Source of the DNA: Alkalibacter rhizosphaerae
Lineage (GTDB): Bacteria > Bacillota > Clostridia > Eubacteriales > Alkalibacteraceae
Assembly (NCBI RefSeq): GCF_017352215.1
Contig: NZ_CP071444.1
Coordinates: 2,294,001 to 2,358,000, forward strand
Direction: 5' to 3'
Length of the DNA: 64,000 nucleotides
This document shows, piece after piece, positions 1 through 8,778 of this stretch. How positions within the stretch are numbered: the stretch's first letter is position 1; every line of letters starts with the position of its first letter. A program made the translations under genes and the position numbers. The notes under the pieces are model-generated. The model had not been told where the DNA came from and made no database searches. It worked only from the letters and a program-made list of their open reading frames with translations.

Positions 1-22
1 TGTAAATAAAAAGGATAAAGCA

Positions 23-58
23 AGCCACTTCACAGATCCTGCGAAGTGGCTGTTTTTT
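23..58. terminator. Probable bidirectional terminator
   Basis: A perfect 9-bp inverted repeat (AGCCACTTC at 23-31, GAAGTGGCT at 43-51) is followed on the plus strand by a T run (53-58). Read on the minus strand, it lies just past the folC stop and is followed by a T-rich stretch. It probably ends folC and also a plus-strand gene lying before the window. Confidence 0.75.
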
Positions 59-1358
59 ATGCCAGTAAACTTTTTAATGCGGTTCTCGCTTCCCCGATCA
101 TGTACAGGGACCCGACAAACAGGGTGGCCTCCTCTTTTGGGGCAGACAAGGCAAGTTTTGCTCCTTCCATGGCATCGGCCAAAGGGAGAGCTGGAGCACT
201 TAATTCCGTTTCTATGTAGCTGGCCAGCGCCTCTGCGGATAAAGCCCGATCGCTGTCCGGTGTGACTGTATAGAATTTCTCCACATAAGGGAGGATGGTC
301 CGCAACATGGTGTCATAGTCCTTGTCTCCCAATATTCCGATGACCACATTCAGTTTTCGATTCAAATACTTGTCCAATGTTTTTGCCAATGCCTCAAATC
401 CATTAACGTTGTGAGCACCATCGATGATCACCAGGGGATCCTCTGAAATCTTTTCGAAGCGTCCGGTGAATTTCAAGGTGTCCATTCCTCTTTGGACGGC
501 ATCTGTCGTTATGGCAAATCCTTTTTCCTTTAAAACTTCCAAAGCGGACAAGGCTACTGTACTGTTGTAGATCTGATGATCCCCAAGCAAAGGAAGTTTG
601 AATTCCATGGAATGCCACGGACTCTTTTCGTTGGAATAGCGAAGAAGTTGTCCGGACAAGTCAGAACGGATGGATGTGACATAACCAAAATCAGGGATAC
701 GATAGGGTGCCTGTTTCTTTTCGCACTCCTGGATCAATACGTCCATAACACTTTGTTCCTGAGGATAGATGACAACAGGACAGCCATCCTTGATAATACC
801 CGCCTTTTCAAAGGCGATTTTTTCTACGGTATCCCCCAAGTAATCCGTGTGGTCCATGCCTATAGTGGTGATAATGGATACTTCAGGTGCTTTGATCACG
901 TTGGTTGCATCGAGACGACCGCCCATTCCAACCTCAAGCACAACGATCTCCACATTTTCTTCATAAAAATATTGGAAACCGATGGCTGTGACCACTTCAA
1001 ATTCCGATGGAGACGGATGACCGTTTTTCATCATGCGGCCTACGGCATCCTTGATAGTGGAAGTCACTTCACCCAAGCGGTCCTTGTCGATTTTTACACC
1101 GTCGATTTGGATCCGTTCTGTAAACTCTTCCAAAAATGGCGAGATGAATAAACCAGTCTTGTATCCGCTTTCTTTCAAGGTATAATGGATCATGTGGGCA
1201 GTAGATCCTTTTCCGTTTGTACCGGCTACGTGGACGTACTTCATTTTGTCTTGCGGATCGCCAAGTTCATTTAGTAGGATACGAATGTTTTCCAGTCCTA
1301 ATTTGACACCGAATTTATAGGTTTCAGAGATATAGTCTAATGCTTCTTGATAGTTCAT
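57..1358 (-). CDS. folC: Bifunctional folylpolyglutamate synthase / dihydrofolate synthase
   Basis: This 433-aa cytosolic ligase adds glutamate to dihydropteroate and to reduced folates, using ATP. It has the Mur-ligase-type P-loop near residue 45 (VAGTNGKGSTAHM), the central-domain run VVLEVGMGGRLDATN near residue 140, and the C-terminal ligase-domain motif IIDGAHNVNG near residue 315. Length is normal for the family (about 420-440 aa). The ATG start has AAAGGAG 10-15 bases upstream. It follows the EamA-type gene with a 20-base gap, so the two are probably co-transcribed. Activity on dihydropteroate versus folate cannot be separated from sequence alone. Confidence 0.95.
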   Translation of the reverse strand: MNYQEALDYISETYKFGVKLGLENIRILLNELGDPQDKMKYVHVAGTNGKGSTAHMIHYTLKESGYKTGLFISPFLEEFTERIQIDGVKIDKDRLGEVTSTIKDAVGRMMKNGHPSPSEFEVVTAIGFQYFYEENVEIVVLEVGMGGRLDATNVIKAPEVSIITTIGMDHTDYLGDTVEKIAFEKAGIIKDGCPVVIYPQEQSVMDVLIQECEKKQAPYRIPDFGYVTSIRSDLSGQLLRYSNEKSPWHSMEFKLPLLGDHQIYNSTVALSALEVLKEKGFAITTDAVQRGMDTLKFTGRFEKISEDPLVIIDGAHNVNGFEALAKTLDKYLNRKLNVVIGILGDKDYDTMLRTILPYVEKFYTVTPDSDRALSAEALASYIETELSAPALPLADAMEGAKLALSAPKEEATLFVGSLYMIGEARTALKSLLA

Positions 1359-1378
1359 GGGAGACTCCTTTCATTTGT

Positions 1379-2278
1379 CTATTCCAGACTTTCACCCAGT
1401 CTGCGACTAGGGAGAAAGTTCCATTTCGTTTCAGCAGTAATGATGGCTGCAAATATGATGATGGAACCCAAAACCATCTTTGGTGAAAAAACATCTCCAA
1501 GCAACAGTATGCTCAAAATGCTGCCGAAAAACGATTCCAAAGAAAGCAATACCGCGGCATGGGTGGAAGTAGTGTGTTTTTGGGCCACGTTTTGCAGTAA
1601 AAAAGCAAGAAAAGTACTGAAGATCCCCAAAAACAGCACATCTCCCCAATATTGGGTGGGAATACGGAACATTCCTTCTCCCGTAAAAATCCGCCAAATG
1701 CCGGAGAGCAAAAAAGTAGTGGCAAACTGGACAAAGGTCAGTTTGATAGGGTCATAAGTTTTTGTAAAAAAACCGATGGACAGAATGTGGCAGGCAAAGA
1801 AAAATGCGCAGATCAGCGTAAGTCCGTCCCCTTTGTTCAAATAGAGATTATTCGTGAAATCCAAAGTCAAAAACGCGATGCCGGCAAACATCATCAGTGC
1901 TGCGGTCAGATTGAAAAGATCCGGCTTTTCTTTTTTTATAAACCAAAACAAAAAAGGTACCATAATAACATTGGTTCCAGTCAAGAAAGCTTGTTTTCCT
2001 GCCAGGGTGTATTGCAGTCCTGCAGTTTGAAAGGCAAATCCCAAAAACAGAAAAACCCCGATGACCATTCCAGCCAGGATTTCATTTTTTTTCAAGGGAA
2101 ATATTTTTCGAAAGAAAAAGATGCCGATGATGATGGCTGCTATGCCAAAACGAATAAGCAGGATCTCGGTAGGGCTGTAATGATCCAAGGCATTTTTAGT
2201 TGCTACAAAACCGCTTCCCCAAACGACAGCAGTCAGCAACAGAGCACCATCTGCCAAATACATTTTTTTGTTGTTCAT
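1379..2278 (-). CDS. EamA/DMT-family transporter
   Basis: A 299-aa integral membrane protein with about ten hydrophobic helices arranged as two EamA repeats, the layout of the drug/metabolite transporter superfamily. The first repeat opens with a helix containing WGSGFVATKNAL, the usual N-terminal signature; the second repeat begins near residue 150. The C terminus is short and basic. The substrate (amino acid, nucleotide or drug efflux) cannot be read from sequence. The ATG start has an AGGAG ribosome binding site. It is transcribed toward folC, 20 bases away, and diverges from nth. Confidence 0.85.
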   Translation of the reverse strand: MNNKKMYLADGALLLTAVVWGSGFVATKNALDHYSPTEILLIRFGIAAIIIGIFFFRKIFPLKKNEILAGMVIGVFLFLGFAFQTAGLQYTLAGKQAFLTGTNVIMVPFLFWFIKKEKPDLFNLTAALMMFAGIAFLTLDFTNNLYLNKGDGLTLICAFFFACHILSIGFFTKTYDPIKLTFVQFATTFLLSGIWRIFTGEGMFRIPTQYWGDVLFLGIFSTFLAFLLQNVAQKHTTSTHAAVLLSLESFFGSILSILLLGDVFSPKMVLGSIIIFAAIITAETKWNFLPSRRLGESLE

Positions 2279-2414
2279 AAGCTACACTCCTGTTCTACAT
2301 CAAAGCATATTATAACAGAAATCCACCTGGATGAATACAGGAAAACATCTGGGGCACAAAAGCTTTGCACGATATTTTCCCTCATGTTAGAATGAATCCA
2401 TAACTCGAAGGGAA

Positions 2415-3071
2415 GTGAAAAAGGCAACAATGAAAAAATTGACGAAAAAAAACATGGCGGAAGTTTTGAATCGATTATCCAAAACGTATGAAAATCCAAA
2501 ACCAATGCTGGCTTTTACCACGCCTTTTGAACTGGTGGTGGCCACTGTATTGTCTGCCCAATGTACAGATGTTCGGGTAAACATGATCACCAGAGAACTT
2601 TATGCAGTCGCCAACACACCGGAAGATATGTTGAAACTGGGAGTAGATGGAGTTCGTGAGATCATAAAAAGTTGCGGCCTAAGCAATTCAAAAAGCAAGA
2701 ACATCATCGGACTGAGCCAAATGCTGCTTGACGACTTCCATCGCCAAGTGCCTCAAAGCATGGAAGAATTGATCAAACTTCCAGGAGTTGGACGTAAGAC
2801 AGCCAATGTAGTTTTAAGCAATGCCTTTGGAATTCCGGCCATAGCAGTAGATACCCATGTATTTCGGGTGTCCAATCGAATCGGGTTGGCAGATGCCAAA
2901 GATGTTTTGGCAACGGAAAAAGATCTGATGAAAAACATTCCGAAAGAAATGTGGTCGGACGCTCATCACTGGCTGATCTATCATGGGCGAAAGATTTGTT
3001 CCGCAAGAAGTCCAAAATGCAGTTCCTGCATAATATCGGATCTGTGCATGTTTCCAGACAAGAATCTGTAA
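2415..3071 (+). CDS. nth: Endonuclease III (DNA glycosylase/AP lyase)
   Basis: A base-excision-repair enzyme that removes oxidised pyrimidines and nicks the abasic site. The helix-hairpin-helix LPGVGRKTANVV (near residue 117) carries the catalytic lysine, VDTHVFRVSNR carries the catalytic aspartate, and the C terminus has the four-cysteine [4Fe-4S] loop CSARSPKCSSCIISDLC (spacing 6, 2, 5). The 218-aa length is typical. The start is ambiguous: GTG at 2415 sits almost on top of the GAAGGG stretch, while the in-frame ATG at 2430 (213 aa) has only a weak AAAGG. Either leaves every domain intact. It is monocistronic and followed by the cobalamin riboswitch. Confidence 0.95.
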   Translation: MKKATMKKLTKKNMAEVLNRLSKTYENPKPMLAFTTPFELVVATVLSAQCTDVRVNMITRELYAVANTPEDMLKLGVDGVREIIKSCGLSNSKSKNIIGLSQMLLDDFHRQVPQSMEELIKLPGVGRKTANVVLSNAFGIPAIAVDTHVFRVSNRIGLADAKDVLATEKDLMKNIPKEMWSDAHHWLIYHGRKICSARSPKCSSCIISDLCMFPDKNL

Positions 3072-3129
3072 AGTTTACCATTGAAATCACAACTGCATTA
3101 TGATAAGCTATGAACAATTGAATATGGTG

Positions 3130-3282
3130 ACAAGGTGTAGTGATACTTAATAGGGAAAGTGGTGAAAAGCCACTACAGCCCCCGCTACTGTAAGTGTGGA
3201 CGAAGTTCTAAAAAGCCACTGTTGAAAGACGGGAAGGAGAACGGAGGACGAAGCACGAGTCAGGAGACCTGCCTTGATCGAG
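3130..3282 (+). ncRNA. Cobalamin (adenosylcobalamin) riboswitch aptamer
   Basis: The leader has the conserved core of the cobalamin riboswitch in order: GGTGAAAAGCC near 3161, ACAGCCCCCGC (3175-3185), ACTGTAAG, GCCACTG near 3215, GACGGGAAGG, and the 3' block AGTCAGGAGACCTGCC (3259-3274). It stands directly before a corrinoid uptake and biosynthesis operon, which fits feedback repression by the coenzyme. The downstream region has both a strong Shine-Dalgarno sequence and an intrinsic terminator, so control could act on translation of a leader ORF, on transcription, or on both. Confidence 0.93.
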
Positions 3283-3311
3283 TTTTACCTACGGAGGGGA
3301 GGATTGTGTAT

Positions 3312-3344
3312 ATGTGTCTAAATACATTCTCAGCTTACGGCTGA
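3312..3344 (+). other. Putative 10-codon leader ORF between riboswitch and terminator
   Basis: An ATG at 3312 opens a 10-residue ORF (MCLNTFSAYG) that ends in TGA at 3342-3344. A near-perfect ribosome binding site, GGAGGGGAGG (3293-3302), lies 9 bases before the ATG. The last four codons and the stop lie inside the terminator hairpin (3329-3345). The strong site with no long gene behind it suggests a regulatory leader peptide or a decoy ribosome site. No conservation data are available here, so this is an inference. Confidence 0.35.
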
Positions 3345-3352
3345 GTTTTTTT
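3329..3352 (+). terminator. Intrinsic terminator of the riboswitch expression platform
   Basis: CTCAGC (3329-3334) pairs with GCTGAG (3340-3345) around a 5-base loop, followed by seven Ts (3346-3352). It lies about 100 bases before btuF and after the cobalamin aptamer, so it is the likely attenuator. The 6-bp stem is short, which would suit a conditional terminator. Confidence 0.7.
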
Positions 3353-3452
3353 ATGCCAAAGAACTATTGAATGACAACAAGTCGCAGAGAAATTACAAAT
3401 CGCAGAATGCATATGCGTAGAGTTTACACTAAATCAAAAGGAGACATAACAA

Positions 3453-4415
3453 ATGAAAAAGAATATGATCAAACGCGGAATTTTAATAGGAACTCTTGTT
3501 TTCATGATGGTAATGGCAGGATGCAGTGGAAGCAGTGACAATAATGGAGGCAATGACGGGGAAAACGGATCCGAAGAATTAACTGCATTTCCCATGACAG
3601 TAACAGACACTGCAGGAAACGAGATCACCATCGAAGCGATGCCCGAGAAAATCATTTCCGTGTCACCAACTTTGACGGAAACACTTTTTGCCATCGGAGC
3701 CGGAGATCGAGTCGTCGGCCGAACCGAATATTGCAACTATCCGGAAGAAGTGGCGAATATTCAAGTGATCGGGACCTTTACCAATCCGAACACAGAGCTG
3801 ATCCTGGATCTGGAACCGGATCTGGTTTTTTCCAGCGGTGGTGTTCCGGAAGAAGCTCAAGCTCTTTTTGATGCTTCAGGCATCAAAGTGATCGTTTTGG
3901 CCGACAGCCAGACCGTCGATCAAATCGAGGAGAACATCTTGTTGATGGGAAAAGTCCTCGATTTGAATGAGGAAGCAGCAGCCGTAAATGAAGAAATCGA
4001 AGCGGAACGGACAGCTGTCAAGGCAGCCTTGGGCGATGTGGAACCGAAGCGCGTTTTCGTAGATCTGGGCTACTACTATTCTGCAGGAGCAGGTTCTTTC
4101 ATCGATAGCATAATAGTGGAAGAATTGGGGGCCATCAATATCGCAGCAGATGGAGAAGGAGAATGGCCTCAAATCAGTGAAGAAGTCATCGTGGAAAAAG
4201 ATCCAGAAGTCTATATCCGAAATGTGACCATGGGTGGTGGAGAAGCAGAACCAATGGCAGATTCCCTGCAGGGGATCACCGCTGTTGTGGAAAACCAAGT
4301 GGTGAATGTAGAAACTGGAAGTCCTGACAATGATATCATGACGCGGGCCGGCGCTCGGGTAGGTCAGACCATTCGATTCTATGCAGAAGCCATTTATCCG
4401 GAAAAATTCAACTAA
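3453..4415 (+). CDS. btuF: Cobalamin/corrinoid ABC transporter substrate-binding lipoprotein (BtuF-like)
   Basis: A 320-aa extracytoplasmic binding protein. The N terminus is a lipoprotein signal with lipobox MAGC (Cys near residue 24), followed by a Ser/Gly/Asn/Asp-rich linker. The mature part is a class III periplasmic-binding fold of the iron-siderophore/cobalamin type, with the typical opening EKIISVSPTLTETLFAIGAG and a long connecting helix. It should capture cobalamin, cobinamide or another corrinoid and deliver it to BtuC. Riboswitch control plus downstream cobQ/cobU/cobS favour a corrinoid over a siderophore. The ATG has AAAGGAG 10 bases upstream. Confidence 0.9.
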   Translation: MKKNMIKRGILIGTLVFMMVMAGCSGSSDNNGGNDGENGSEELTAFPMTVTDTAGNEITIEAMPEKIISVSPTLTETLFAIGAGDRVVGRTEYCNYPEEVANIQVIGTFTNPNTELILDLEPDLVFSSGGVPEEAQALFDASGIKVIVLADSQTVDQIEENILLMGKVLDLNEEAAAVNEEIEAERTAVKAALGDVEPKRVFVDLGYYYSAGAGSFIDSIIVEELGAINIAADGEGEWPQISEEVIVEKDPEVYIRNVTMGGGEAEPMADSLQGITAVVENQVVNVETGSPDNDIMTRAGARVGQTIRFYAEAIYPEKFN

Positions 4416-4436
4416 GTGTATGATAGGGGATTCGCT

Positions 4437-5465
4437 ATGGAGCAATTTTTAGAGAAGCATTTGTGGAAAGGCACTGTTTTGCTGAGTGTCGTTGTGGTGA
4501 TCACTGCAACGACACTGGGCGTAGCAGATATTTCCTTTCTTGATACCATGAAGATTTTGTTGGACCGGGTACCCATGCTGGATTTGGATCTGGAAGGAAT
4601 AAGAAACTCCTCCCAGACCATCGTCTGGTCCATTCGATTTCCCAGAGTCCTGTTGGCACTTCTTGTAGGAGGGACCTTGGCTATCTGTGGAGCATCTTAT
4701 CAAGGAATGTTTAAAAATCCCATGGCGGATCCATATATTTTAGGAGTTTCTTCAGGAGCGGCATTAGGAGCGACCATTGGGATCGTCTTTCGCTTCTCCT
4801 TTCAATTTTTGGGATTGAACAGTATTGCTTTGATGGCCTTTGCCGGAGCGATCTTGTCCTTATTCTTGGTCTATAACATTTCCAGGGTGGGAAACAAGGT
4901 CCCGGTCAACACGCTGCTATTGAGCGGGATCGCCATAGGACAATTTCTTTCTGCCATCGTATCATTGCTTATGATCTTTTCCGATGAAATAAATCGGGTG
5001 GTGTTTTGGACCATGGGAAGCTTCAATGCAAAAAGCTGGAGTCAACTTTTTATTGTGTTCCCGTATATGGCAATAGGAGTGGTCATTCTTTATGCCCAAC
5101 ACCGGGAATTGGACATCATGCTTTTGGGGGAAGATACAGCAGCCCAACTGGGTGTTGATACAGAACGGTTGAAAAAAAAGGTATTATTGGTGACAGCCAT
5201 CATTACAGGGGCAGCTGTTAGTGTGACGGGGATCATTGGATTCGTTGGATTGATCGTTCCTCATGTAGTTCGAATCTTGACAGGACCAAAGCACAAGAGA
5301 TTGATCCCTTACAGCTTTGTGGTGGGCGGGTTATTTATGATAATATGCGACACATTGGCCCGTACATTGACGAGCCAGGAAATTCCCGTAGGGATCATAA
5401 CATCTCTGTTTGGCGGACCTTTTTTTATTTATCTTTTGAAAAAACGAAAGAAAAGTGGTGTGTAA
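4437..5465 (+). CDS. btuC: Corrinoid ABC transporter permease (BtuC, FecCD family)
   Basis: A 342-aa inner-membrane permease with about ten transmembrane helices. Family landmarks include RFPRVLLALLVGGTLAICGA near residue 60, GVSSGAALGAT near residue 95 and the C-terminal VGLIVPHVVRILTGP, the cytoplasmic coupling region contacting the ATPase. I place the start at ATG 4437, which has AGGGGA (4425-4430) six bases upstream; earlier in-frame starts at 4416 lack this site and add residues before the first helix. It begins 21 bases after the btuF stop and ends just before btuD. Confidence 0.92.
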   Translation: MEQFLEKHLWKGTVLLSVVVVITATTLGVADISFLDTMKILLDRVPMLDLDLEGIRNSSQTIVWSIRFPRVLLALLVGGTLAICGASYQGMFKNPMADPYILGVSSGAALGATIGIVFRFSFQFLGLNSIALMAFAGAILSLFLVYNISRVGNKVPVNTLLLSGIAIGQFLSAIVSLLMIFSDEINRVVFWTMGSFNAKSWSQLFIVFPYMAIGVVILYAQHRELDIMLLGEDTAAQLGVDTERLKKKVLLVTAIITGAAVSVTGIIGFVGLIVPHVVRILTGPKHKRLIPYSFVVGGLFMIICDTLARTLTSQEIPVGIITSLFGGPFFIYLLKKRKKSGV

Positions 5466-5466
5466 C

Positions 5467-6723
5467 ATGGTGAAGAACTTGTTGGAAATGAAGGATGTCA
5501 AAGTTGCCTACGGAGATCACACCGTTTTAGAAAACTTTACCATGTCTATCGATCAAGGGGAATTTGTCGGGATCATTGGACCCAACGGAACCGGTAAATC
5601 TACTTTGATAAAAGTGATCACAAAGATTTTGGAAGCGAAAGAAGGATATGTTTTTCTTAACGGTCGCAATAATTCTACATTGACCCGAAGAGAACGGGCC
5701 AAGCTGGTATCCGTTGTTCCTCAGGAATTCACCGTCGATTTTGATTTTAATGCCTACGATATTGTAATGATGGGACGAAATCCCCATCAATATGGCAAAG
5801 AAAAAAATCTTGCCAGAGATCATGATATTGTGAATGAAGCCATGGTGATGACCAACACTTGGCAGTTCAAGGATCGCTTGTTCAACGAACTTAGCGGTGG
5901 AGAGCGGCAAAGGATCATCATAGCTCGCGCCATTGCCCAACAGGCGGATTTGATTTTATTGGATGAACCCACATCCCATCTGGATGTACATCACCAACTG
6001 GAGGTTTTGGAGCTGGTGAAGCGGTTGAATCGAGAGCGCAATACCACTATTGTTGCGGTTTTGCATGACATAAATATGGCTGCACGATTCAGCGACCGAT
6101 TGATTCTGCTCAGCAATAAAAATGTATTGGCAGACGGCCCGCCGGATTACGTGGTGGATGAAAAATATTTGGGGAAAGTTTATGCCATGGAAATGGTCGT
6201 TCGAAACAACAACTTGCTGTCTACAAGAGAAGTTATACCCATCCGAGTCATCAAAGACCGGTTGGACAATACCAATATACAAGTCCATGTCATTTCCGGT
6301 GGTGGCAGTGGTGAACAGATCCTGGAAAGACTGAAATCATTGGGTGTTCATTTGTCCTGTGGAGTGATCAATCAAGGAGACAGCGACTGGGAAATGTGCA
6401 AGATGATGAACATATCCATGGCAGAAGGCCCACCGTTTTCCGATATCACGGAGGAAGGCTACAAGAAAAACATAGAATTGATTCGTCAGGCAGACTATGT
6501 ATTGGTCACGGATCTTCCTTTCGGGACCGGTAACGTTAAAAACCTGGAAGTCTTGCTGGAAGCAAACAGTCCCATTTATATGATTCGAAGGGAAGGTCGT
6601 TTCGATTATACCGAAGGGAAAGCGACAGAACTGCTTCACCAGATCCAGGAAGAAAAAATATTTCATTGGATCGATGGGTACGATGAATTTATAGACTTGG
6701 CATGCAAAGGAGACGCACTATGA
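5467..6723 (+). CDS. btuD: Corrinoid ABC transporter ATPase (BtuD) with extra C-terminal domain
   Basis: A 418-aa protein. The first 255 residues or so are a complete ABC ATPase: Walker A GPNGTGKST, signature LSGGERQR, Walker B LILLDEPTSHLD and an H-loop VLHD. About 160 residues follow that ordinary BtuD proteins (about 250 aa) lack. This tail opens with VHVISGGGSGEQILERL and contains GVINQGDSDWEM and DLPFGTGNVKNLEVLLEA, looking like a Rossmann-type fold. Some BtuD homologs carry a CbiZ amidohydrolase here, but I do not see CbiZ motifs. The start is ATG 5467, right after btuC; the end overlaps cobQ by four bases (ATGA). Confidence 0.88.
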   Translation: MVKNLLEMKDVKVAYGDHTVLENFTMSIDQGEFVGIIGPNGTGKSTLIKVITKILEAKEGYVFLNGRNNSTLTRRERAKLVSVVPQEFTVDFDFNAYDIVMMGRNPHQYGKEKNLARDHDIVNEAMVMTNTWQFKDRLFNELSGGERQRIIIARAIAQQADLILLDEPTSHLDVHHQLEVLELVKRLNRERNTTIVAVLHDINMAARFSDRLILLSNKNVLADGPPDYVVDEKYLGKVYAMEMVVRNNNLLSTREVIPIRVIKDRLDNTNIQVHVISGGGSGEQILERLKSLGVHLSCGVINQGDSDWEMCKMMNISMAEGPPFSDITEEGYKKNIELIRQADYVLVTDLPFGTGNVKNLEVLLEANSPIYMIRREGRFDYTEGKATELLHQIQEEKIFHWIDGYDEFIDLACKGDAL

Positions 6724-8216
6724 GAAAACCAAACATCATGTTTCAAGGAACCGGATCTTCTGTAGGAAAGAGTGTTTTGACGGCAGGCGTTTGCAGGATA
6801 TTGAACGATCGGGGTTATACAGTGGCTCCATTTAAATCTCAAAATATGGCATTGAATTCCTTTATCACCAAGGAAGGCAAGGAGATGGGTCGAGCTCAAG
6901 TGGTGCAGGCGGAAGCTGCCCGCATTGAACCCAGGGTGGAAATGAACCCGATCCTGTTAAAACCCTCCTCCGATGTAGGATCTCAAGTCGTGTTGCGAGG
7001 CGAGGTTTTTAAAAACATGGATGCTGCAACGTATCACGAGTTCAAGCCCCAATTGGCCGATATCGTATTGGAAACATATCGAAAATTGGAAAAAGATGTG
7101 GACTGCATCGTCCTGGAAGGGGCGGGTAGTCCAGCAGAGATCAACTTGCGTGAAAACGATATCGTCAACATGGGAATGGCGGAACTTTGCGATGCACCGG
7201 TGATTTTGATCGGAGACATCGACCGTGGTGGCGTGTTCGCCTCCATTTATGGAACATACATGCTGTTGCAGGAAGAAGAACAAAAGCGGATCAAAGGCTT
7301 TGTGATCAACAAGTTCCGCGGCGATGTGACCCTGCTTCAATCGGGGATCGACATGTTGGAAGCGTTGATCCATGTTCCCTGTTTGGGAGTCGTTCCCTAT
7401 TTTCGACTGCACATCGATGATGAAGACAGCGTTACCATGCGTTTTGCCCACAGCGGAGAAAAAAACATCACAGTAGGGGTCCTTCGCCTTCCCCACATCT
7501 CCAATTTCACCGACTTCACTCCGTTTGAGATGGAAGAGGATGTAGAAGTCCGATACATTAAATCTGCCCAGGAAATGGATGATGTGGACCTGCTGATACT
7601 ACCAGGCAGCAAAAATACCATCGAAGACATGGTATTTTTGAAAGAGATGGGGATGGTGGAAAAGATCCACGCCCTCCACGACAAAAAAGTTCCCATTTTT
7701 GGAATTTGTGGAGGATATCAGATCTTGGGGAATCGAATCACCGATTCCAACAACCATGAGTCGGCCATAGAAACCATGGAAGGTCTGGGTCTGGTGGATG
7801 CTGAAACCGTCATATCTGAAAAAAAACGGACGGTACAAGTGCAGGGACGCATAAATGGATCCTTTCAAGGATCCAAGATCGATGGCGCCGTGACCGGGTA
7901 TGAGATCCACATGGGAGTGACGTCTTTTCACCAATGCTATGAGCCCCTGGTGCTGTTGGAAAACGGAGAAATCGATGGTGTCAGCCTGGAAGACGGACTG
8001 GTCATGGGCACCTATCTTCATGGAATTTTCGACAACATTGAACCGCGTAAAACCATTTTAGGCACCCTGCGACGGAATAAAGGGTTAAGTGAGGGCGTGA
8101 ATGTGGAGAGTTTTGCTGCATTTAAAGAAAGACAATACGACGAATTGGCGGAGTTGTTGGAAAACCATTTGGATATGGAGGCCATAGTAAGGATCATGAA
8201 AGGAACGGAGGTCTAG
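6720..8216 (+). CDS. cobQ: Cobyric acid synthase (glutamine-dependent)
   Basis: A 498-aa enzyme (CobQ/CbiP) that amidates positions b, d, e and g of adenosylcobyrinic a,c-diamide using glutamine and ATP. The N terminus is the dethiobiotin-synthetase-like P-loop domain (FQGTGSSVGKSVLTAG), and the C terminus is a triad glutamine amidotransferase with nucleophile loop FGICGGYQILG near residue 330 and a late histidine in GTYLHGIFDN. Length is typical. ATG 6720 has AAGGAG at 6706-6711 and overlaps the btuD stop. No earlier corrin-ring genes are in the window, so it may work on salvaged precursors or with genes elsewhere. Confidence 0.95.
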   Translation: MRKPNIMFQGTGSSVGKSVLTAGVCRILNDRGYTVAPFKSQNMALNSFITKEGKEMGRAQVVQAEAARIEPRVEMNPILLKPSSDVGSQVVLRGEVFKNMDAATYHEFKPQLADIVLETYRKLEKDVDCIVLEGAGSPAEINLRENDIVNMGMAELCDAPVILIGDIDRGGVFASIYGTYMLLQEEEQKRIKGFVINKFRGDVTLLQSGIDMLEALIHVPCLGVVPYFRLHIDDEDSVTMRFAHSGEKNITVGVLRLPHISNFTDFTPFEMEEDVEVRYIKSAQEMDDVDLLILPGSKNTIEDMVFLKEMGMVEKIHALHDKKVPIFGICGGYQILGNRITDSNNHESAIETMEGLGLVDAETVISEKKRTVQVQGRINGSFQGSKIDGAVTGYEIHMGVTSFHQCYEPLVLLENGEIDGVSLEDGLVMGTYLHGIFDNIEPRKTILGTLRRNKGLSEGVNVESFAAFKERQYDELAELLENHLDMEAIVRIMKGTEV

Positions 8217-8217
8217 C

Positions 8218-8769
8218 ATGGGAAAGATCATTATGATCACAGGAGGAGCCCGCAGCGGGAAAAGTACCTATGCGGAAAAAATAGCCAGAATGAGACCGGA
8301 TGTCGCCTATGTTGCCACATCCATCGCTTTTGATGAAGGGATGACCCATCGCATCAAAAAGCATCGGGAACAACGACCGGACAGCTGGGGAACGATCGAA
8401 CAGTGGAAGGATTTTCCCTTGATCAAAGAAGCAGAAGCGTATAAAAACAGTTCTTTGCTTTTGGTGGATTGTTTAACGGTCATGATCACAAATCTGATGT
8501 TTTACAGCGGCTTGGATTTTGATGAATGCCAGCCGGAAGACGTAGACGATCTGGAGCGTCAGATCAATGATCATGTAGAGGATCTTCTGGCCTTGGGGAA
8601 AGAGAAAGATCTGATCATCGTTACCAACGAATTGGGCATGGGTCTGGTTCCGGCTTATAAAATGGGAAATTATTTTCGAGACATCGCAGGCAGAATGAAC
8701 CAGCGGGTGGCCGCAGCTGCAGACGAAGTCTATTTTGTCGTCAGCGGCATCGAAATGAAGATCAAGTAG
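8218..8769 (+). CDS. cobU: Adenosylcobinamide kinase / guanylyltransferase
   Basis: A 183-aa bifunctional enzyme that phosphorylates adenosylcobinamide and transfers GMP to give AdoCbi-GDP. The P-loop GGARSGKSTYAEKIAR is at residues 8-23, VAYVATSIAFDEGM follows, with the expected HRIKKHREQRPDSW run containing the guanylylated-histidine region, and TNELGMGLVPAYKMGNYFRD near residue 139 is a strong CobU signature. It begins one base after the cobQ stop, so it is translationally coupled to it. Confidence 0.95.
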   Translation: MGKIIMITGGARSGKSTYAEKIARMRPDVAYVATSIAFDEGMTHRIKKHREQRPDSWGTIEQWKDFPLIKEAEAYKNSSLLLVDCLTVMITNLMFYSGLDFDECQPEDVDDLERQINDHVEDLLALGKEKDLIIVTNELGMGLVPAYKMGNYFRDIAGRMNQRVAAAADEVYFVVSGIEMKIK

Positions 8770-8778
8770 GATGATCAC

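Noticed and set aside
1652-2395. A 247-codon plus-strand frame opposite the EamA transporter
   Set aside because: Lys/Gln/Cys-rich low-complexity product typical of antisense to membrane helices; no ribosome site.
6220-6723. CbiZ amidohydrolase domain at the BtuD C terminus
   Set aside because: I could not find the histidine/asparagine-rich motifs expected for CbiZ; the tail looks like a different glycine-rich fold.
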